Shown in pieces: positions 42,321 to 50,625 of a DNA stretch of 64,000 bases. This stretch comes from CAZMXP01 sp964570285 (GTDB lineage Bacteria > Planctomycetota > PLA2). Every line of letters starts with the position of its first letter. Position 1 is the stretch's first letter. The stretch covers positions 1-64,000 of the forward strand of contig CAZMXP010000026.1 in the NCBI GenBank assembly GCA_964570285.1, read 5' to 3'. A program made the position numbers and the translations under genes. The notes beneath the pieces were generated by a model, which saw only the letters and a list, made by a program, of their open reading frames with translations, searched no databases and had not been told where the DNA came from.

Positions 42321-43370
42321 CTAGGCGCGGGCAGGCACCTCGCCCGCGTCCACGAGGTGTCTTGGCGCGTGGCCGCGCCGCGCCGCGGCGAGGGCCAACG
42401 CCGCAAGTCGGGCGGCGAGGTTCTCGTAGCGGGCATGGTCGCGGAGAAGCCTCGCGTGGTCGCGCACGTCCCTGCCGCTCGTGCCGGGGTGCCGGCCGCC
42501 GCGCATGCCGATCTCGTCGTGCGTGGTGCCCGCGAGCATGCGTAGCAGGCCGGCGCGCAGCGCGTGCCATGCGTCCTTGGTGGCGCTCTTGAAGAGGCCG
42601 AGGATCGGCCCCAGCTTCCCACGGGCCTTCCGCAGCAAGCGGTCCACGCGCGCAGCGATGCAGACCGGGCGCCAAGGCCGCGTGCCGTCGGCGAGTTTCG
42701 CCTTGCGGAACCCCCAGCGCACGACCCTCGCGTTGCCGGCGTGTGCGAGGACGACGTCCTCGATCTTGTCCGGCTGGCGCTCCCGGAAGCTCCGCTCGAT
42801 CCACTTGCGGAAGTCCTCCTCGACCTTGATGGGGAAAGCGGAGAGCAGGCGGTCCCTTCGGGTCTCTCCCTTCCCCCGGGCCCCCATCTCTGCGTCGGTC
42901 CAGGAGGTCTCGAGCCAGACCGGCCGCCTCTCCCTCGTCAGGTGCGCCGCGCTCGACCAGCGGTGGAGCGTCGAATCGGCGAGGACGGCGGCCGCGACCG
43001 GGTTGTCGTGGATGTAGGAGACGACGTTGCGGCGGTGCTCGAGGGTTTCGACCGGGAAGGAGCGGAAGCGCCCCCGGAAGAGGGGGCCATCGCGGCCGCG
43101 TGTGCGGTTGAAGTGGCGGGTGTATCGGTGCTGGATGCGGCGCATGGCCTCGGAGAGTTGGCCGTTGACGCTGCGCACGAGGATGTGGAAGTGTGTGAGC
43201 ATGTTGCAGTAGGCGTGGACCTCGATGCGCCCGGCGCGGACCTCGCGGGCGACGAGAGAGAGGAAAAAGCGGTGGTCGGCGGGGCCTTCGAACAGGGTGC
43301 GTTTCGCGAGGGCGCGGTTCATGAGGTGGTGGAAGGTGTCGGGGGCGTCGCGGCGGGGGAGACGGGGCAT
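42321..43370 (-). CDS. REP-associated tyrosine transposase (RAYT, Y1_Tnp)
   Basis: The 349-residue protein belongs to the IS200/IS605-like TnpA_REP group. The metal-binding HUH motif is THFHILV (His60 and His62) and the catalytic tyrosine is probably Tyr119 in SYIHDNPVAAAV. The N-terminal opening LPRRDAPDTFHHLMNRAL and the C-terminal half with helix pairs near THDEIGMRGG are also family features. It cuts single-stranded DNA at folded REP elements and is thought to spread them. REP-like elements lie upstream (R5, R6) and downstream (R4), and others in nearby genes. ATG at 43370 is the start. No accessory IS genes are present. It is likely active or recently active, because the frame is intact. 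Confidence 0.92.
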   Translation of the reverse strand: MPRLPRRDAPDTFHHLMNRALAKRTLFEGPADHRFFLSLVAREVRAGRIEVHAYCNMLTHFHILVRSVNGQLSEAMRRIQHRYTRHFNRTRGRDGPLFRGRFRSFPVETLEHRRNVVSYIHDNPVAAAVLADSTLHRWSSAAHLTRERRPVWLETSWTDAEMGARGKGETRRDRLLSAFPIKVEEDFRKWIERSFRERQPDKIEDVVLAHAGNARVVRWGFRKAKLADGTRPWRPVCIAARVDRLLRKARGKLGPILGLFKSATKDAWHALRAGLLRMLAGTTHDEIGMRGGRHPGTSGRDVRDHARLLRDHARYENLAARLAALALAAARRGHAPRHLVDAGEVPARA

Positions 43371-43415
43371 GCGTGGACCTCCACCTAATAAAGACGCGCG
43401 GTGGTGTCACGGCCG

Positions 43416-43434
43416 CGGCGGCGTTACCTGGCAC
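43416..43434 (+). repeat. REP-like element R5
   Basis: GCGGCGGCGTTACCTGGCAC lies about 45 bases upstream of the RAYT start. The same 19-20 base core recurs at R6, 43 bases further, and inverted at R4, R2 and R3. Confidence 0.7.
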
Positions 43435-43458
43435 GGTATCCGGCACGGTATCCCCGGC

Positions 43459-43479
43459 GGCGGCGGCGTTACCTGGCAC
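43459..43479 (+). repeat. REP-like element R6
   Basis: GGCGGCGGCGTTACCTGGCAC is a second, same-orientation copy upstream of the RAYT gene. CGGCACGGTATCC between R5 and R6 is also partly repeated. Confidence 0.7.
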
Positions 43480-43546
43480 CGTAGTGCCGGGACCGGCGTT
43501 CGGAGCCGGCCCCGGCGGGGGCGTCGTGGACCGGGAGGAGGAGTCC

Positions 43547-44869
43547 CTACTCGGTCTCGACGCTGATCAGTTCGGAGCGTTCGCCGTCGTCGTTCGTCTC
43601 GAGCACGCGGCCGATGCCGGGGGCGTAGTACTTCCGCTCGGCGACGCCGGGCTCGAGCGGGGTGAAGTCGCGCGTCTTCAGGCAGTTCGCGAAGGTGCCG
43701 TGCGGGACGGTGACCGTCTCCCTCAGCGACTCCACCGCGCCCATGTCCTCCGCGACGCCCGCGTAGAACTCCTGGCGGTAGGCGAGGCCGACGATCGGGC
43801 CGGCGAGCATGATGATGCCCGCCACCGCGCCGTCCACGCCGGCCTCCCAGGAGCCCTCGGTCGAGACGAGGACGCCGTTCTCGTAGTCCTTGCTCTCCTC
43901 GCCGAGGTACCAGACGTTTCCGAAGAGGTCCTGCGCGAACCAGTCCAGCGTGTCCTCGATGAGCTCGCCGTCGAGCGTCACGATGTCGCGCACGACGACG
44001 CACGTCACGCCGAGGATGACCTTGGTGGCGTGCAACACCTCGACCTCCGTCGTCTCGGTGCCCTCGTCGGTCTCCTTCTCGTAGGTGAACGTGGTGCCGG
44101 GCACGAGGGGGAAGAGGGGATTGTCGACGCCGGGGACGAAGAGCGCCGGGTTGAACGGCGGGTTGTACTCCACGTAGACGAGCTCGATCCGCGACCCGTC
44201 CTGCTCCACCTCGAGGACCGTGCCGATGCCCGGCGCGTAGAACTTGTTCTCCACGGGCCCGGGATCGAGCGGATTCCAGTCCTCCGTCCTCACGCAGCCG
44301 GTGAACGCGGCCAGCGGCGTCGCGGCCGTCGCGCCCACGCCGACCACCTTGGCCTTGTCCTCGGCGATCCCGGGCGCGTTCTCCTGCGAGTAGAACATCC
44401 CGACCTGCGGAAGCGCGGGCATCACGATGCCCGGCTCGGCGCCACCCACGCCGGCCTCCCACGAGCCCCCGGTGCTGACGACGACGCCGTTCTCGTAGTC
44501 GCGGGAGTCCTCGCCGAAGTACCAGACATTGCCGTCCTTGTCCTGGGCGAACCAGTCCTCCGCGATCTCGGCCAGCTCGCCGTCGATCGTCTCCGTGAAG
44601 CGGGCGACGACGCAGAGCACTCCGGCCACGGTCCGCGTCAGCGTGGTGACCTCCACCTCGATCACGACGTGGCCGTCGGCCGTGTCGCCCTCGTAGTGGA
44701 ACTTGGATCCGGGCATCAGCGGGAAGAAGGGGTTGTCCACCGGCGAGCCGAGGAAGTTCGCCGCGGAGAAGGGGATGGCGACGGCGATCTGGCGGACGCC
44801 GCCGCGGTTCGTGCAGGCGCCGAGCGCGCCGAGCGGAACGAGAAGCAGGAGCAGTCGAAGGGTGCGCAT
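43547..44869 (-). CDS. Lipoprotein with two tandem repeats of about 190 residues
   Basis: The 440-residue lipoprotein has a signal with lipobox LGAC. It contains two homologous halves: each has a GVDNPLFPL or PVDNPFFPL opening, TF.YE, EVEV, VVARFTETIDGEL or VVRDIVTLDGEL, then DWFAQD..GNVWY.GE.S.DYENG, GSWEAGV, and finally KFYAPGIG or KYYAPGIG with a downstream strand. It is predicted to sit at the outer surface of a membrane. No catalytic motif was found; the family is hypothetical in my view. ATG at 44869 has AGGAGA five bases upstream. It is transcribed alone, 120 bases after the next gene upstream. Confidence 0.85.
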   Translation of the reverse strand: MRTLRLLLLLVPLGALGACTNRGGVRQIAVAIPFSAANFLGSPVDNPFFPLMPGSKFHYEGDTADGHVVIEVEVTTLTRTVAGVLCVVARFTETIDGELAEIAEDWFAQDKDGNVWYFGEDSRDYENGVVVSTGGSWEAGVGGAEPGIVMPALPQVGMFYSQENAPGIAEDKAKVVGVGATAATPLAAFTGCVRTEDWNPLDPGPVENKFYAPGIGTVLEVEQDGSRIELVYVEYNPPFNPALFVPGVDNPLFPLVPGTTFTYEKETDEGTETTEVEVLHATKVILGVTCVVVRDIVTLDGELIEDTLDWFAQDLFGNVWYLGEESKDYENGVLVSTEGSWEAGVDGAVAGIIMLAGPIVGLAYRQEFYAGVAEDMGAVESLRETVTVPHGTFANCLKTRDFTPLEPGVAERKYYAPGIGRVLETNDDGERSELISVETE

Positions 44870-44996
44870 GGGGGTCTCCTTGTTTGTGTTTGAATCCACG
44901 CGCAGGCTAGGGGCTCAACCTGAGCGGTCGCTGAGGCGGACGCGAGAATCCGCGCCACCGCCGCGACCGCAGGCGACGCGGCGCGCCCCGACGGCG

Positions 44997-45905
44997 CTAC
45001 GCGCCGGCAAGCCGCGCGCGCGCCCACCGCAGCAGTTCGTCGCGCGCCCAGACGAGCAGGTAGTGCGTCGGCAGGTACTTGCCCTCGTGGAAGAGGCGGC
45101 GGCGCCACTCCGAGCGCGCGAGCGCATCGACGAGGCTGCTCCCGAAGGTGCCCACGCGGAAGGCGTGCCCCCCGTTCTCGACGACGCGCCGGCGCATGTA
45201 GGCGAGGCGGGGGCTCACCTCCTCCATGCGCGGGTCGTAGAACCAGCTGCTCCCGAACATCCCGCGCACGCGCGGCGCGCGCTCCAGCATGTCGGCGATG
45301 CGCGCGCAGCAGCGGTCCCAGCCCTCGGGATGGAATTCGCCGAGCGTCTCGAGATGCGTGTGCACCTCGAAGAACGGGGCGAACCCCCCGCATCGCAGGA
45401 AGAAGCGCGTCGCGCGCGCGCACTGCCGCGCGCCGCCGCGGAAGAGGATGCCCCGCGGGACCCCGGAGGCGATCTCGACCACGCGCGCGCCGCACGGATA
45501 GAGCCACAGCGCGCACGTGGCCAGATCCTTCAGGAAGCTGTCGCACTCCAGCCGGTGGAATCCGGGGCGCCCCTCGCGGATCCGGGCCAGCATGCGCTCG
45601 AACTCCGACTCGAACACCGCACGCACCGACGGCGGGATGGGCACCGCCGGCATCCTCCACGGGAAGTCGCGGATCAGGACCGCCTGCGCCAGCCGGTGGT
45701 ACTCCTCGAGGACCCCCGGCCCCTCCGCCGCCTCGATCCCCGCGCTCACGTCGCGCACGCGGTCGGCGATCCGCCCGTACCCGCTTCCCCCGCGCGGCGG
45801 GCAAAGCCGCTCGATCCAGTCCGCGAGCGGCCAGCGCCGCAGCAGGGCCGGCGCCGCGGCGCGCAGGCTGCCCTCCAGATCCGCCGCCACCTGGTGAGCG
45901 CTCAT
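44997..45905 (-). CDS. Conserved-looking soluble protein of unknown function
   Basis: The 302-residue protein has no signal peptide or membrane segment. It is rich in Arg and Leu and mostly helical, with aromatic stretches such as FLKDLATCALWLYPCG, FGSSWFYDPRMEEVSP and GGFAPFFEVHTHLET. The HTHLE and HxxGWD patterns contain histidines that could bind metal, but I do not recognise a family. ATG at 45905 is the start. It lies 77 bases downstream of the hydrolase-PDZ gene in the same direction, so they may share a transcript. Confidence 0.7.
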   Translation of the reverse strand: MSAHQVAADLEGSLRAAAPALLRRWPLADWIERLCPPRGGSGYGRIADRVRDVSAGIEAAEGPGVLEEYHRLAQAVLIRDFPWRMPAVPIPPSVRAVFESEFERMLARIREGRPGFHRLECDSFLKDLATCALWLYPCGARVVEIASGVPRGILFRGGARQCARATRFFLRCGGFAPFFEVHTHLETLGEFHPEGWDRCCARIADMLERAPRVRGMFGSSWFYDPRMEEVSPRLAYMRRRVVENGGHAFRVGTFGSSLVDALARSEWRRRLFHEGKYLPTHYLLVWARDELLRWARARLAGA

Positions 45906-45981
45906 CGCGCCCCGGAGCCTAGTCCTATGCGCGGCGCACCGCAAGCGCAGGGGGGCGGATGCGTGGGGGGCTCGGGGGCGG

Positions 45982-47514
45982 TCAGGGGCCCTTCGGCACC
46001 ACGACGCCAAGCCGCGCGAGATAGACCGACGTGCGGTCCTGGTCGCGCGCCGCCTGCGCCACGAGGAACTCGAGGTCGGGCGCCACGGGCGCCGAGTGCA
46101 CGACCGCGCCGTTGACGCGGACCGTCAGCGGCTCGCCGAAGTCGACCAATCCGTCCGCAAGGTAGAGATCGAAGGCGGCGATGCGGCGCGCGCGCACGTC
46201 GATCGTGTTGCCTTCCACGGTCGCCTCGATGCTGCCGTGGGGCTTCGCACGCGGGAACGCCGGCTCGGGCTTCCCCTCGGGGAAGACGCCCTCCAAGGCG
46301 AGCGTCTCCTCCCCCCGCCGCACCCGGACCGCGAACCCCCCTCCGTGCGAGGCGCCGCCGAGGAGGCGGCGCAGGTCCGCGAAGGTCGCGACGGCCTCCT
46401 GCCCGTAGCCGACGATCACGTCGCCCGTCGAGAGGCCGAGCGCCGCCGCCGGCGATCCGTCGGCGACGGAGGCCACGCGGACCCCGGACCCCTGGTACTC
46501 CTGATCCACGACGATGCCGATGCGCACGCGGCCTGGCGGCAGCATCGGATTCACGTCGGGGAAGTCGGCGTCGTTGCCCCGGTCGCCGACCTCGGTGACC
46601 GACAGCCAGTGCACGCGACCGGGCCCCGTGCCCTCCCAGAGGATGTGCTTGGGGTGGGGATCGCGTCGCGTCCGGTCCATCCATCCGACGATCCCCGGGA
46701 TCTCGCGGGGCAGGTAGCTCGGATCGTGGCCGTATCCCTCGAGTTCGTTCCAGACCACCGGCGCGCCCAGTTCCTTCAGCGCCGCGAAGATCGGCTTCAC
46801 GCCCGCCGACGGATAGAGCTGGTCGCCGTCGGTGTTCACCGCGTAGATCGGCGTATTGACAAGGCCCCGAAGATGCACCTGGAATCCCGCGGCGCCCGCG
46901 ACGCCGGGGTGGCCGTTCAGAGGCACGAAACCCGTGAACGGCGTCGGCGCGGCGAGCGCGAGGTAGAAGCAGCCCGATCCGCCGTCGGAGAAGCCGGTGG
47001 CGAAGAGGTCGCCCTCGTCGAGGTTGTAGTTGCGCCGCGTCTCCCGGACGATCGACAGCACGTTTCCCGCGCCGACCTCCGTCCACCACTCCGCGCCCCG
47101 CTCCCCGCTCGGCAGCGCGAGGAACCAGCCGAACTGCTCCGCGCACTCCGCCCAGAAGTACTTCATCTGCTCGAGCCCGGCGTGGTCGAGCGGCTGCGCC
47201 CGCCCGACGCCGCCGTGCATGTCGACGAGCATCCGGTGGCGCCGTTCCGGCGCGTATCCCTTCGGCACGTACAGCAGGTAGGGGCGCTCCCTGCCGTCGC
47301 TGCCGCGCACCGTCTTCTTCAGCCAGCCGGTCGGGAGGCCCGCCGCGTAGGCGCGCCCCTCGGCGAACAGCCGCGCGACTTCCCGGGTATCGGGGTTGAG
47401 CGCGACCAGTCTCCCGGCGGCCGAGGGGTCGTCCAGCGCCTGCCGGACGAGGTCACGCATCTCGTCGGCGACGGCGGGGAGGCAGAGGGCGAGGAGGAGG
47501 ATGGCGGGTCTCAT
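45982..47514 (-). CDS. Secreted alpha/beta hydrolase with C-terminal PDZ domain
   Basis: The 510-residue exported protein has a signal peptide (LPAVADE), then an esterase/PHB-depolymerase-like alpha/beta hydrolase. The nucleophile elbow is GFSDGG with Ser176, with NTDGDQLYP and GYGHDPSYLP blocks for the acid and histidine. Residues about 320-430 resemble a PDZ module (GVRVASVADGSPAAALGLSTGDVIVGYG), and a final beta segment follows. A hydrolase joined to a PDZ domain suggests a membrane- or peptide-localised esterase. ATG at 47514 uses the same CATG as the first possible ATG of the divergent M48 gene, so any start of that gene there would overlap. Confidence 0.85.
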   Translation of the reverse strand: MRPAILLLALCLPAVADEMRDLVRQALDDPSAAGRLVALNPDTREVARLFAEGRAYAAGLPTGWLKKTVRGSDGRERPYLLYVPKGYAPERRHRMLVDMHGGVGRAQPLDHAGLEQMKYFWAECAEQFGWFLALPSGERGAEWWTEVGAGNVLSIVRETRRNYNLDEGDLFATGFSDGGSGCFYLALAAPTPFTGFVPLNGHPGVAGAAGFQVHLRGLVNTPIYAVNTDGDQLYPSAGVKPIFAALKELGAPVVWNELEGYGHDPSYLPREIPGIVGWMDRTRRDPHPKHILWEGTGPGRVHWLSVTEVGDRGNDADFPDVNPMLPPGRVRIGIVVDQEYQGSGVRVASVADGSPAAALGLSTGDVIVGYGQEAVATFADLRRLLGGASHGGGFAVRVRRGEETLALEGVFPEGKPEPAFPRAKPHGSIEATVEGNTIDVRARRIAAFDLYLADGLVDFGEPLTVRVNGAVVHSAPVAPDLEFLVAQAARDQDRTSVYLARLGVVVPKGP

Positions 47515-47563
47515 GGGAGTGCTCGGGGGGGCCGGGGGCCGCGGAGGCTATCGTAGCCTGCCG

Positions 47564-49387
47564 TTGGACTTCTTCGGGCGGCAGCAGCAGGCGCGCAGGC
47601 GCACCCTCGTGCTGGTCGGCCTCTTCGCCCTCTCCGTGGCGGCGACGATCGCGGCGCTCTATCCGGTGGTGCGGCTCTTCCTGCTGCTCGGCGCGTTCTG
47701 GAGCACCGACGTCGCCTCGCGCGACATCGAGGTCTGGCGCTGGTGGAAGCCCGAGCTGTTCCTCTGGGTCTCCCTCGGCACGCTCGCCGTCATCGCCGCG
47801 GGCACGGCATGGAAGCTCGTCCAGATCTCGAAGGGAGGGGCCGCGCTCGCGGCACGGCTCGGCGGGCGCCTGGTCTCGCCCCGTACGCGCGACCCCGCGA
47901 AGCGGAAGCTCCGCAACGTCATCGAAGAGATGGCGATCGCCGCCGGCATCCCGGTCCCGCAACTCTTCGTGATCGAGCGCGAGCGGGGGATCAACGCGTT
48001 CGCCGCCGGCTGGAGCCCCGGGGACGCCGCCCTCTCCGTGACGGGAGGCTTTCTCGCGGTGCTGCGCCGCGATGAGATGCAGGGCGTGATCGCCCACGAG
48101 TGCGCCCACATCGTCAACGGCGACATGCGCCTCAACCTCCGCCTTCTCGGCGTGCTCTTCGGCCTCCAGTCGATCGGCATGCTCGGCAGCGGCATGATGC
48201 AGATGTCGGTCTCGACCGACGACGAGACTCCCGGCATCGGGAGCTTCCGGCTGCTGATCTCCGGCGCGCTGCTGGCGTTCGTCGGCTACGCGGGCCTCTT
48301 CTTCGGCCGGCTCATCAAGGCGGCGATCTCCCGCGAGCGGGAGTTCCTCGCGGACGCCACCGCGGTCGCCCGTGCCCTGAAGAAGATCGGCGGCGCCTCC
48401 CGCGGCTCCTCGGTGCGCGGGCGCTGGTCCGAGGAGGCGAGCCACATGTACTTCGCGAGCGGCGTCGAGTTCGCGCTCTTCGACGGCCTGCTCGACACGC
48501 ACCCGCCGCTGCGGAACCGGATCCTCCGGCTGGACCCCTCCTTCGACGGCCGCTACCCGAAGGTGAGCCTTCCGGTCGACGAGGAGGCGCTCGCCCGCGC
48601 GCTCGCCCCCCTCCCCCGCGCCCCCACCCGCATCCCCCTCGACGCGGGACGCGTCGTCGGACTCGTCGGCGCCCCTACCGTGGACCACCTCGCGCAGGGG
48701 GCGGCGCTGCTCGCCGCCATTCCGGCGGAGTTGCGCGAGGCGGCCCGGGGGGAGGGTTGCCGGGCGCTCTGCGAGGCGCTGCTCGGTTCCCGCGAAGCGG
48801 CGCCGCACCTGCTGCCCCACCTCGAGACACTCGACGCCGGGCTGCGCCTGCCGCTGGCCGCTCTCGCCGCGCCCGCGATCCGGGCGCTGCCGCCGGCGGC
48901 GCGGGAGGAGTTCTGCGCGTCGCTGGAGCCGCTCGCCCGCGCCGACGGGCGGATCGACCTCTTCGAGTTCGCGCTGGCGCTGCTCGTGCGCCACTGGACC
49001 GCCGCGGCGCGGCCGCGGGTGGACTTCTGGGCGATCGCCGCGGTGCGCGAGGAGGTCGGCCTCGTGCTCGCGATGCTCGCGCACCACGGCCACCACGATC
49101 CGAAAGTGGCAGGTCTCGCCTTCGAGGCGGGGTCCTTGCCGCTCGCGACGAAGGGGCGGCAGATCCCGCTGCCGCCGCCCGAGATGCGCTCGTTCGCCGC
49201 CTTCGAGGGAGCGATGGATCGCCTCGGGCGCGCCTCGCCCGCCGTCAAGCGGCGCGTCGTGGAGGCCTGCGCCCGCTGCGTGGCCCACGACGGCGCCACG
49301 ACCGTCGCCGAGGCGGAGCTACTGCGGGTCGTCTGCGACCTCCTCGACTGCCCCCTCCCGCCACTCGCGCGGAGCCAGGCTCATTAG
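47564..49387 (+). CDS. M48-family membrane metalloprotease (HtpX/Ste24-like)
   Basis: The 607-residue membrane protein has two N-terminal transmembrane helices, the zinc site HECAHIVNGD with Glu in HExxH, two more hydrophobic helices, and the downstream glutamate in EREFLADATA. The C-terminal about 250 residues are extra to the HtpX core and Ala/Leu/Arg-rich, with a histidine-rich AHHGHH stretch. It likely cleaves misfolded or signal membrane proteins. TTG at 47564 gives an N-terminus LDFFGRQQQARRRT, which fits the usual start of the family; earlier in-frame GTG/ATG codons (47519, 47513) would overlap the divergent hydrolase start. GGAGG lies 16 bases before TTG. The C-terminal codons lie in an inverted repeat. 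Confidence 0.88.
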   Translation: MDFFGRQQQARRRTLVLVGLFALSVAATIAALYPVVRLFLLLGAFWSTDVASRDIEVWRWWKPELFLWVSLGTLAVIAAGTAWKLVQISKGGAALAARLGGRLVSPRTRDPAKRKLRNVIEEMAIAAGIPVPQLFVIERERGINAFAAGWSPGDAALSVTGGFLAVLRRDEMQGVIAHECAHIVNGDMRLNLRLLGVLFGLQSIGMLGSGMMQMSVSTDDETPGIGSFRLLISGALLAFVGYAGLFFGRLIKAAISREREFLADATAVARALKKIGGASRGSSVRGRWSEEASHMYFASGVEFALFDGLLDTHPPLRNRILRLDPSFDGRYPKVSLPVDEEALARALAPLPRAPTRIPLDAGRVVGLVGAPTVDHLAQGAALLAAIPAELREAARGEGCRALCEALLGSREAAPHLLPHLETLDAGLRLPLAALAAPAIRALPPAAREEFCASLEPLARADGRIDLFEFALALLVRHWTAAARPRVDFWAIAAVREEVGLVLAMLAHHGHHDPKVAGLAFEAGSLPLATKGRQIPLPPPEMRSFAAFEGAMDRLGRASPAVKRRVVEACARCVAHDGATTVAEAELLRVVCDLLDCPLPPLARSQAH

Positions 49388-49457
49388 TATCGCTCTGGTT
49401 ACCCCGTGACCACGTGCGGGGCGGTTCTGGCACAGCGGGAGTAATGAGCCAGGCTCC
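49371..49457. repeat. 87-bp inverted-repeat element between convergent genes
   Basis: GGAGCCAGGCTCATTA (49371-49386) and TAATGAGCCAGGCTCC (49442-49457) are near-perfect inverted copies. Each arm is itself a palindrome around GAGCC-A-GGCTC. The inner 55 bases hold a further CCCCG...CGGGG hairpin. It overlaps the M48 stop codon (49385-49387) and ends just before the next convergent stop at 49460. It could be a bidirectional terminator, or a small mobile palindrome. Confidence 0.65.
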
Positions 49458-49459
49458 GC

Positions 49460-50305
49460 CTAGTAGTTCTTGGCGGGGTAGGGCAGCCTCTCGAGGCGGC
49501 GGACCTCGTCCGTGGGGGACGTCGTGCCGTAGAAGCTGACGGCGGGGATGCCGCCGTCCACGAAGGCGGCCATCACGTCGAAGACGTGGGCGAAGGGCAC
49601 CTTGTGCCCCGCCTTGATCTCGCCGACGAGGGTCCATCCCTTCTTCAGTTCGGGCTCGACAGCCCTCTTTGCCTCACGGATCCACCCGGCCAGGGTCTTC
49701 AGATCCTCGGTCTCCCGCTCTACGAGCCGGTAGACGACCGTCATCGGGGCGAAGACTTTGCCGTCGTTCCACTCCCGGGGCCGCTCCATGCGGGCCATCA
49801 GATGGACAGAAACGAATGCCTCCTTGGGCGGCTTCTTCGCCTTCGGTGAGAGCCCCCGATCACAGGGCAGGTAGGTCAGCATGCGCCGCGTGCCGTCGAT
49901 GAGTTCGAGCTTGTGGTACTTCTGCTCCGCCGCCACGATCATCAGCCACTGGAGATGCTGCCAAGGGGCTACCGGGTCCGCTTCGATCGAGAGGAAGAGC
50001 TTCGATACCTTCTGGCCGCCCTCCAACTTCTCGTAGCCCTCATCGCCGAGCCGCTGCAACTCTCCCGCGAGCGCCTGCCCGACGTCCTTCAGCGTGGCGA
50101 CCTCCCACTCCTCGCCGCGCTTGATCTGGAGCGCCCCTTCGTCCGCGAGGCGCACCAAGAGGGCCGGCTGGTCGCGCTCGCCCAGCGAGAGGCGACCGAT
50201 CGGTTTCGAGGAGACCTCCTCGATCTCGACCACCTCCTCCTCTTTGTCCTGCGCGAGCAGCGGAACCGCCAGCGCCAGCGCGATCAACCCGAGGAACGGT
50301 CTCAT
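49460..50305 (-). CDS. Secreted protein with two ExbD/TolR-like domains
   Basis: The 281-residue exported protein has a signal peptide (AVPLLAQDK). Two segments (about residues 45-150 and about 190-275) resemble the periplasmic domain of ExbD/TolR: KLFLSIEADPVAPWQHLQWLM and EIKAGHKVPFAHVFDVMAAFV with GGIPAVSFYG, matching the usual VTIRADK.VPYG.VV.VM pattern. Unlike ExbD/TolR, there is a cleavable signal instead of a membrane anchor and the domain is doubled, so it may interact with a proton-channel system or be a soluble relative. No ExbB/ExbD partners are adjacent. ATG at 50305 has GGAGGGAAG upstream. A structured leader precedes it. Confidence 0.72.
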   Translation of the reverse strand: MRPFLGLIALALAVPLLAQDKEEEVVEIEEVSSKPIGRLSLGERDQPALLVRLADEGALQIKRGEEWEVATLKDVGQALAGELQRLGDEGYEKLEGGQKVSKLFLSIEADPVAPWQHLQWLMIVAAEQKYHKLELIDGTRRMLTYLPCDRGLSPKAKKPPKEAFVSVHLMARMERPREWNDGKVFAPMTVVYRLVERETEDLKTLAGWIREAKRAVEPELKKGWTLVGEIKAGHKVPFAHVFDVMAAFVDGGIPAVSFYGTTSPTDEVRRLERLPYPAKNY

Positions 50306-50346
50306 GGGCTTCCCTCCGGCGCCATTGTAGCGGGCCGGAAATGAGA

Positions 50347-50378
50347 GGGGCGGCCCCTGATCGCTCAGGCGCCGCCCC
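50347..50378. terminator. 14-pair hairpin in the leader region
   Basis: GGGGCGGCCCCTGA and TCAGGCGCCGCCCC pair with one mismatch, around TCGC (GCGA, a GNRA-type loop, on the minus strand). It sits 42 bases upstream of the ExbD-like ATG in that strand. It could be an attenuator, or a terminator of a short upstream transcript. Confidence 0.4.
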
Positions 50379-50409
50379 GGAAGTCAGCCGTCTCCCAGAA
50401 GGAGACCCG

Positions 50410-50475
50410 TCAGTCGTCCCTCAGGAGGACGGCCTCCATTTCGGACTTCCGATCACTTGATCACCTCCTTTCCTA
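50410..50475 (-). promoter_or_regulatory. Strong Shine-Dalgarno with minimal upstream ORFs
   Basis: On the minus strand AAAGGAGGTGATC is the complement of the last bases of 16S rRNA (complement at 50459-50472) and so a near-ideal ribosome-binding site. Just after it, GTG at 50456 opens a frame of 11 codons (MIGSPKWRPSS), and ATG at 50439 opens one of 9 codons (MEAVLLRDD). A GTCTCC-CAGAA-GGAGAC hairpin (50390-50406) and the large hairpin at 50347-50378 follow, before the ExbD-like gene. This is a plausible upstream-ORF leader, but no expression evidence exists. Confidence 0.35.
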
Positions 50476-50479
50476 GTGG

Positions 50480-50625
50480 CCTCGCCGGTATCGACCCGAA
50501 GTCCTTTAGATTCGGCCGATCCGACCTTCGTGCCCGTCACACCCGTCGGCGTGACCCAGGGTAAGGTGGCGTCCATGGGACGGCACCTGATGTCTCCTAA
50601 GAGAATAATCGGTCGGCGCGAAGAC
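50480..50625. other. Intergenic stretch upstream of the leader
   Basis: No gene is supported. The block carries the likely promoter of the minus-strand leader and ExbD-like transcript (a possible -10 TCTAAA on the minus strand near 50508) and the sequence after the FTCD stop, with no clear terminator. It has lower GC than its surroundings. Confidence 0.3.

Noticed and set aside
50455..50475. End of a 16S rRNA gene (TGATCACCTCCTTTC on the plus strand)
   Set aside because: Only the last 14 bases match. The sequence before them has no 16S helix 44/45 similarity, so it is read as a ribosome-binding site on the opposite strand.
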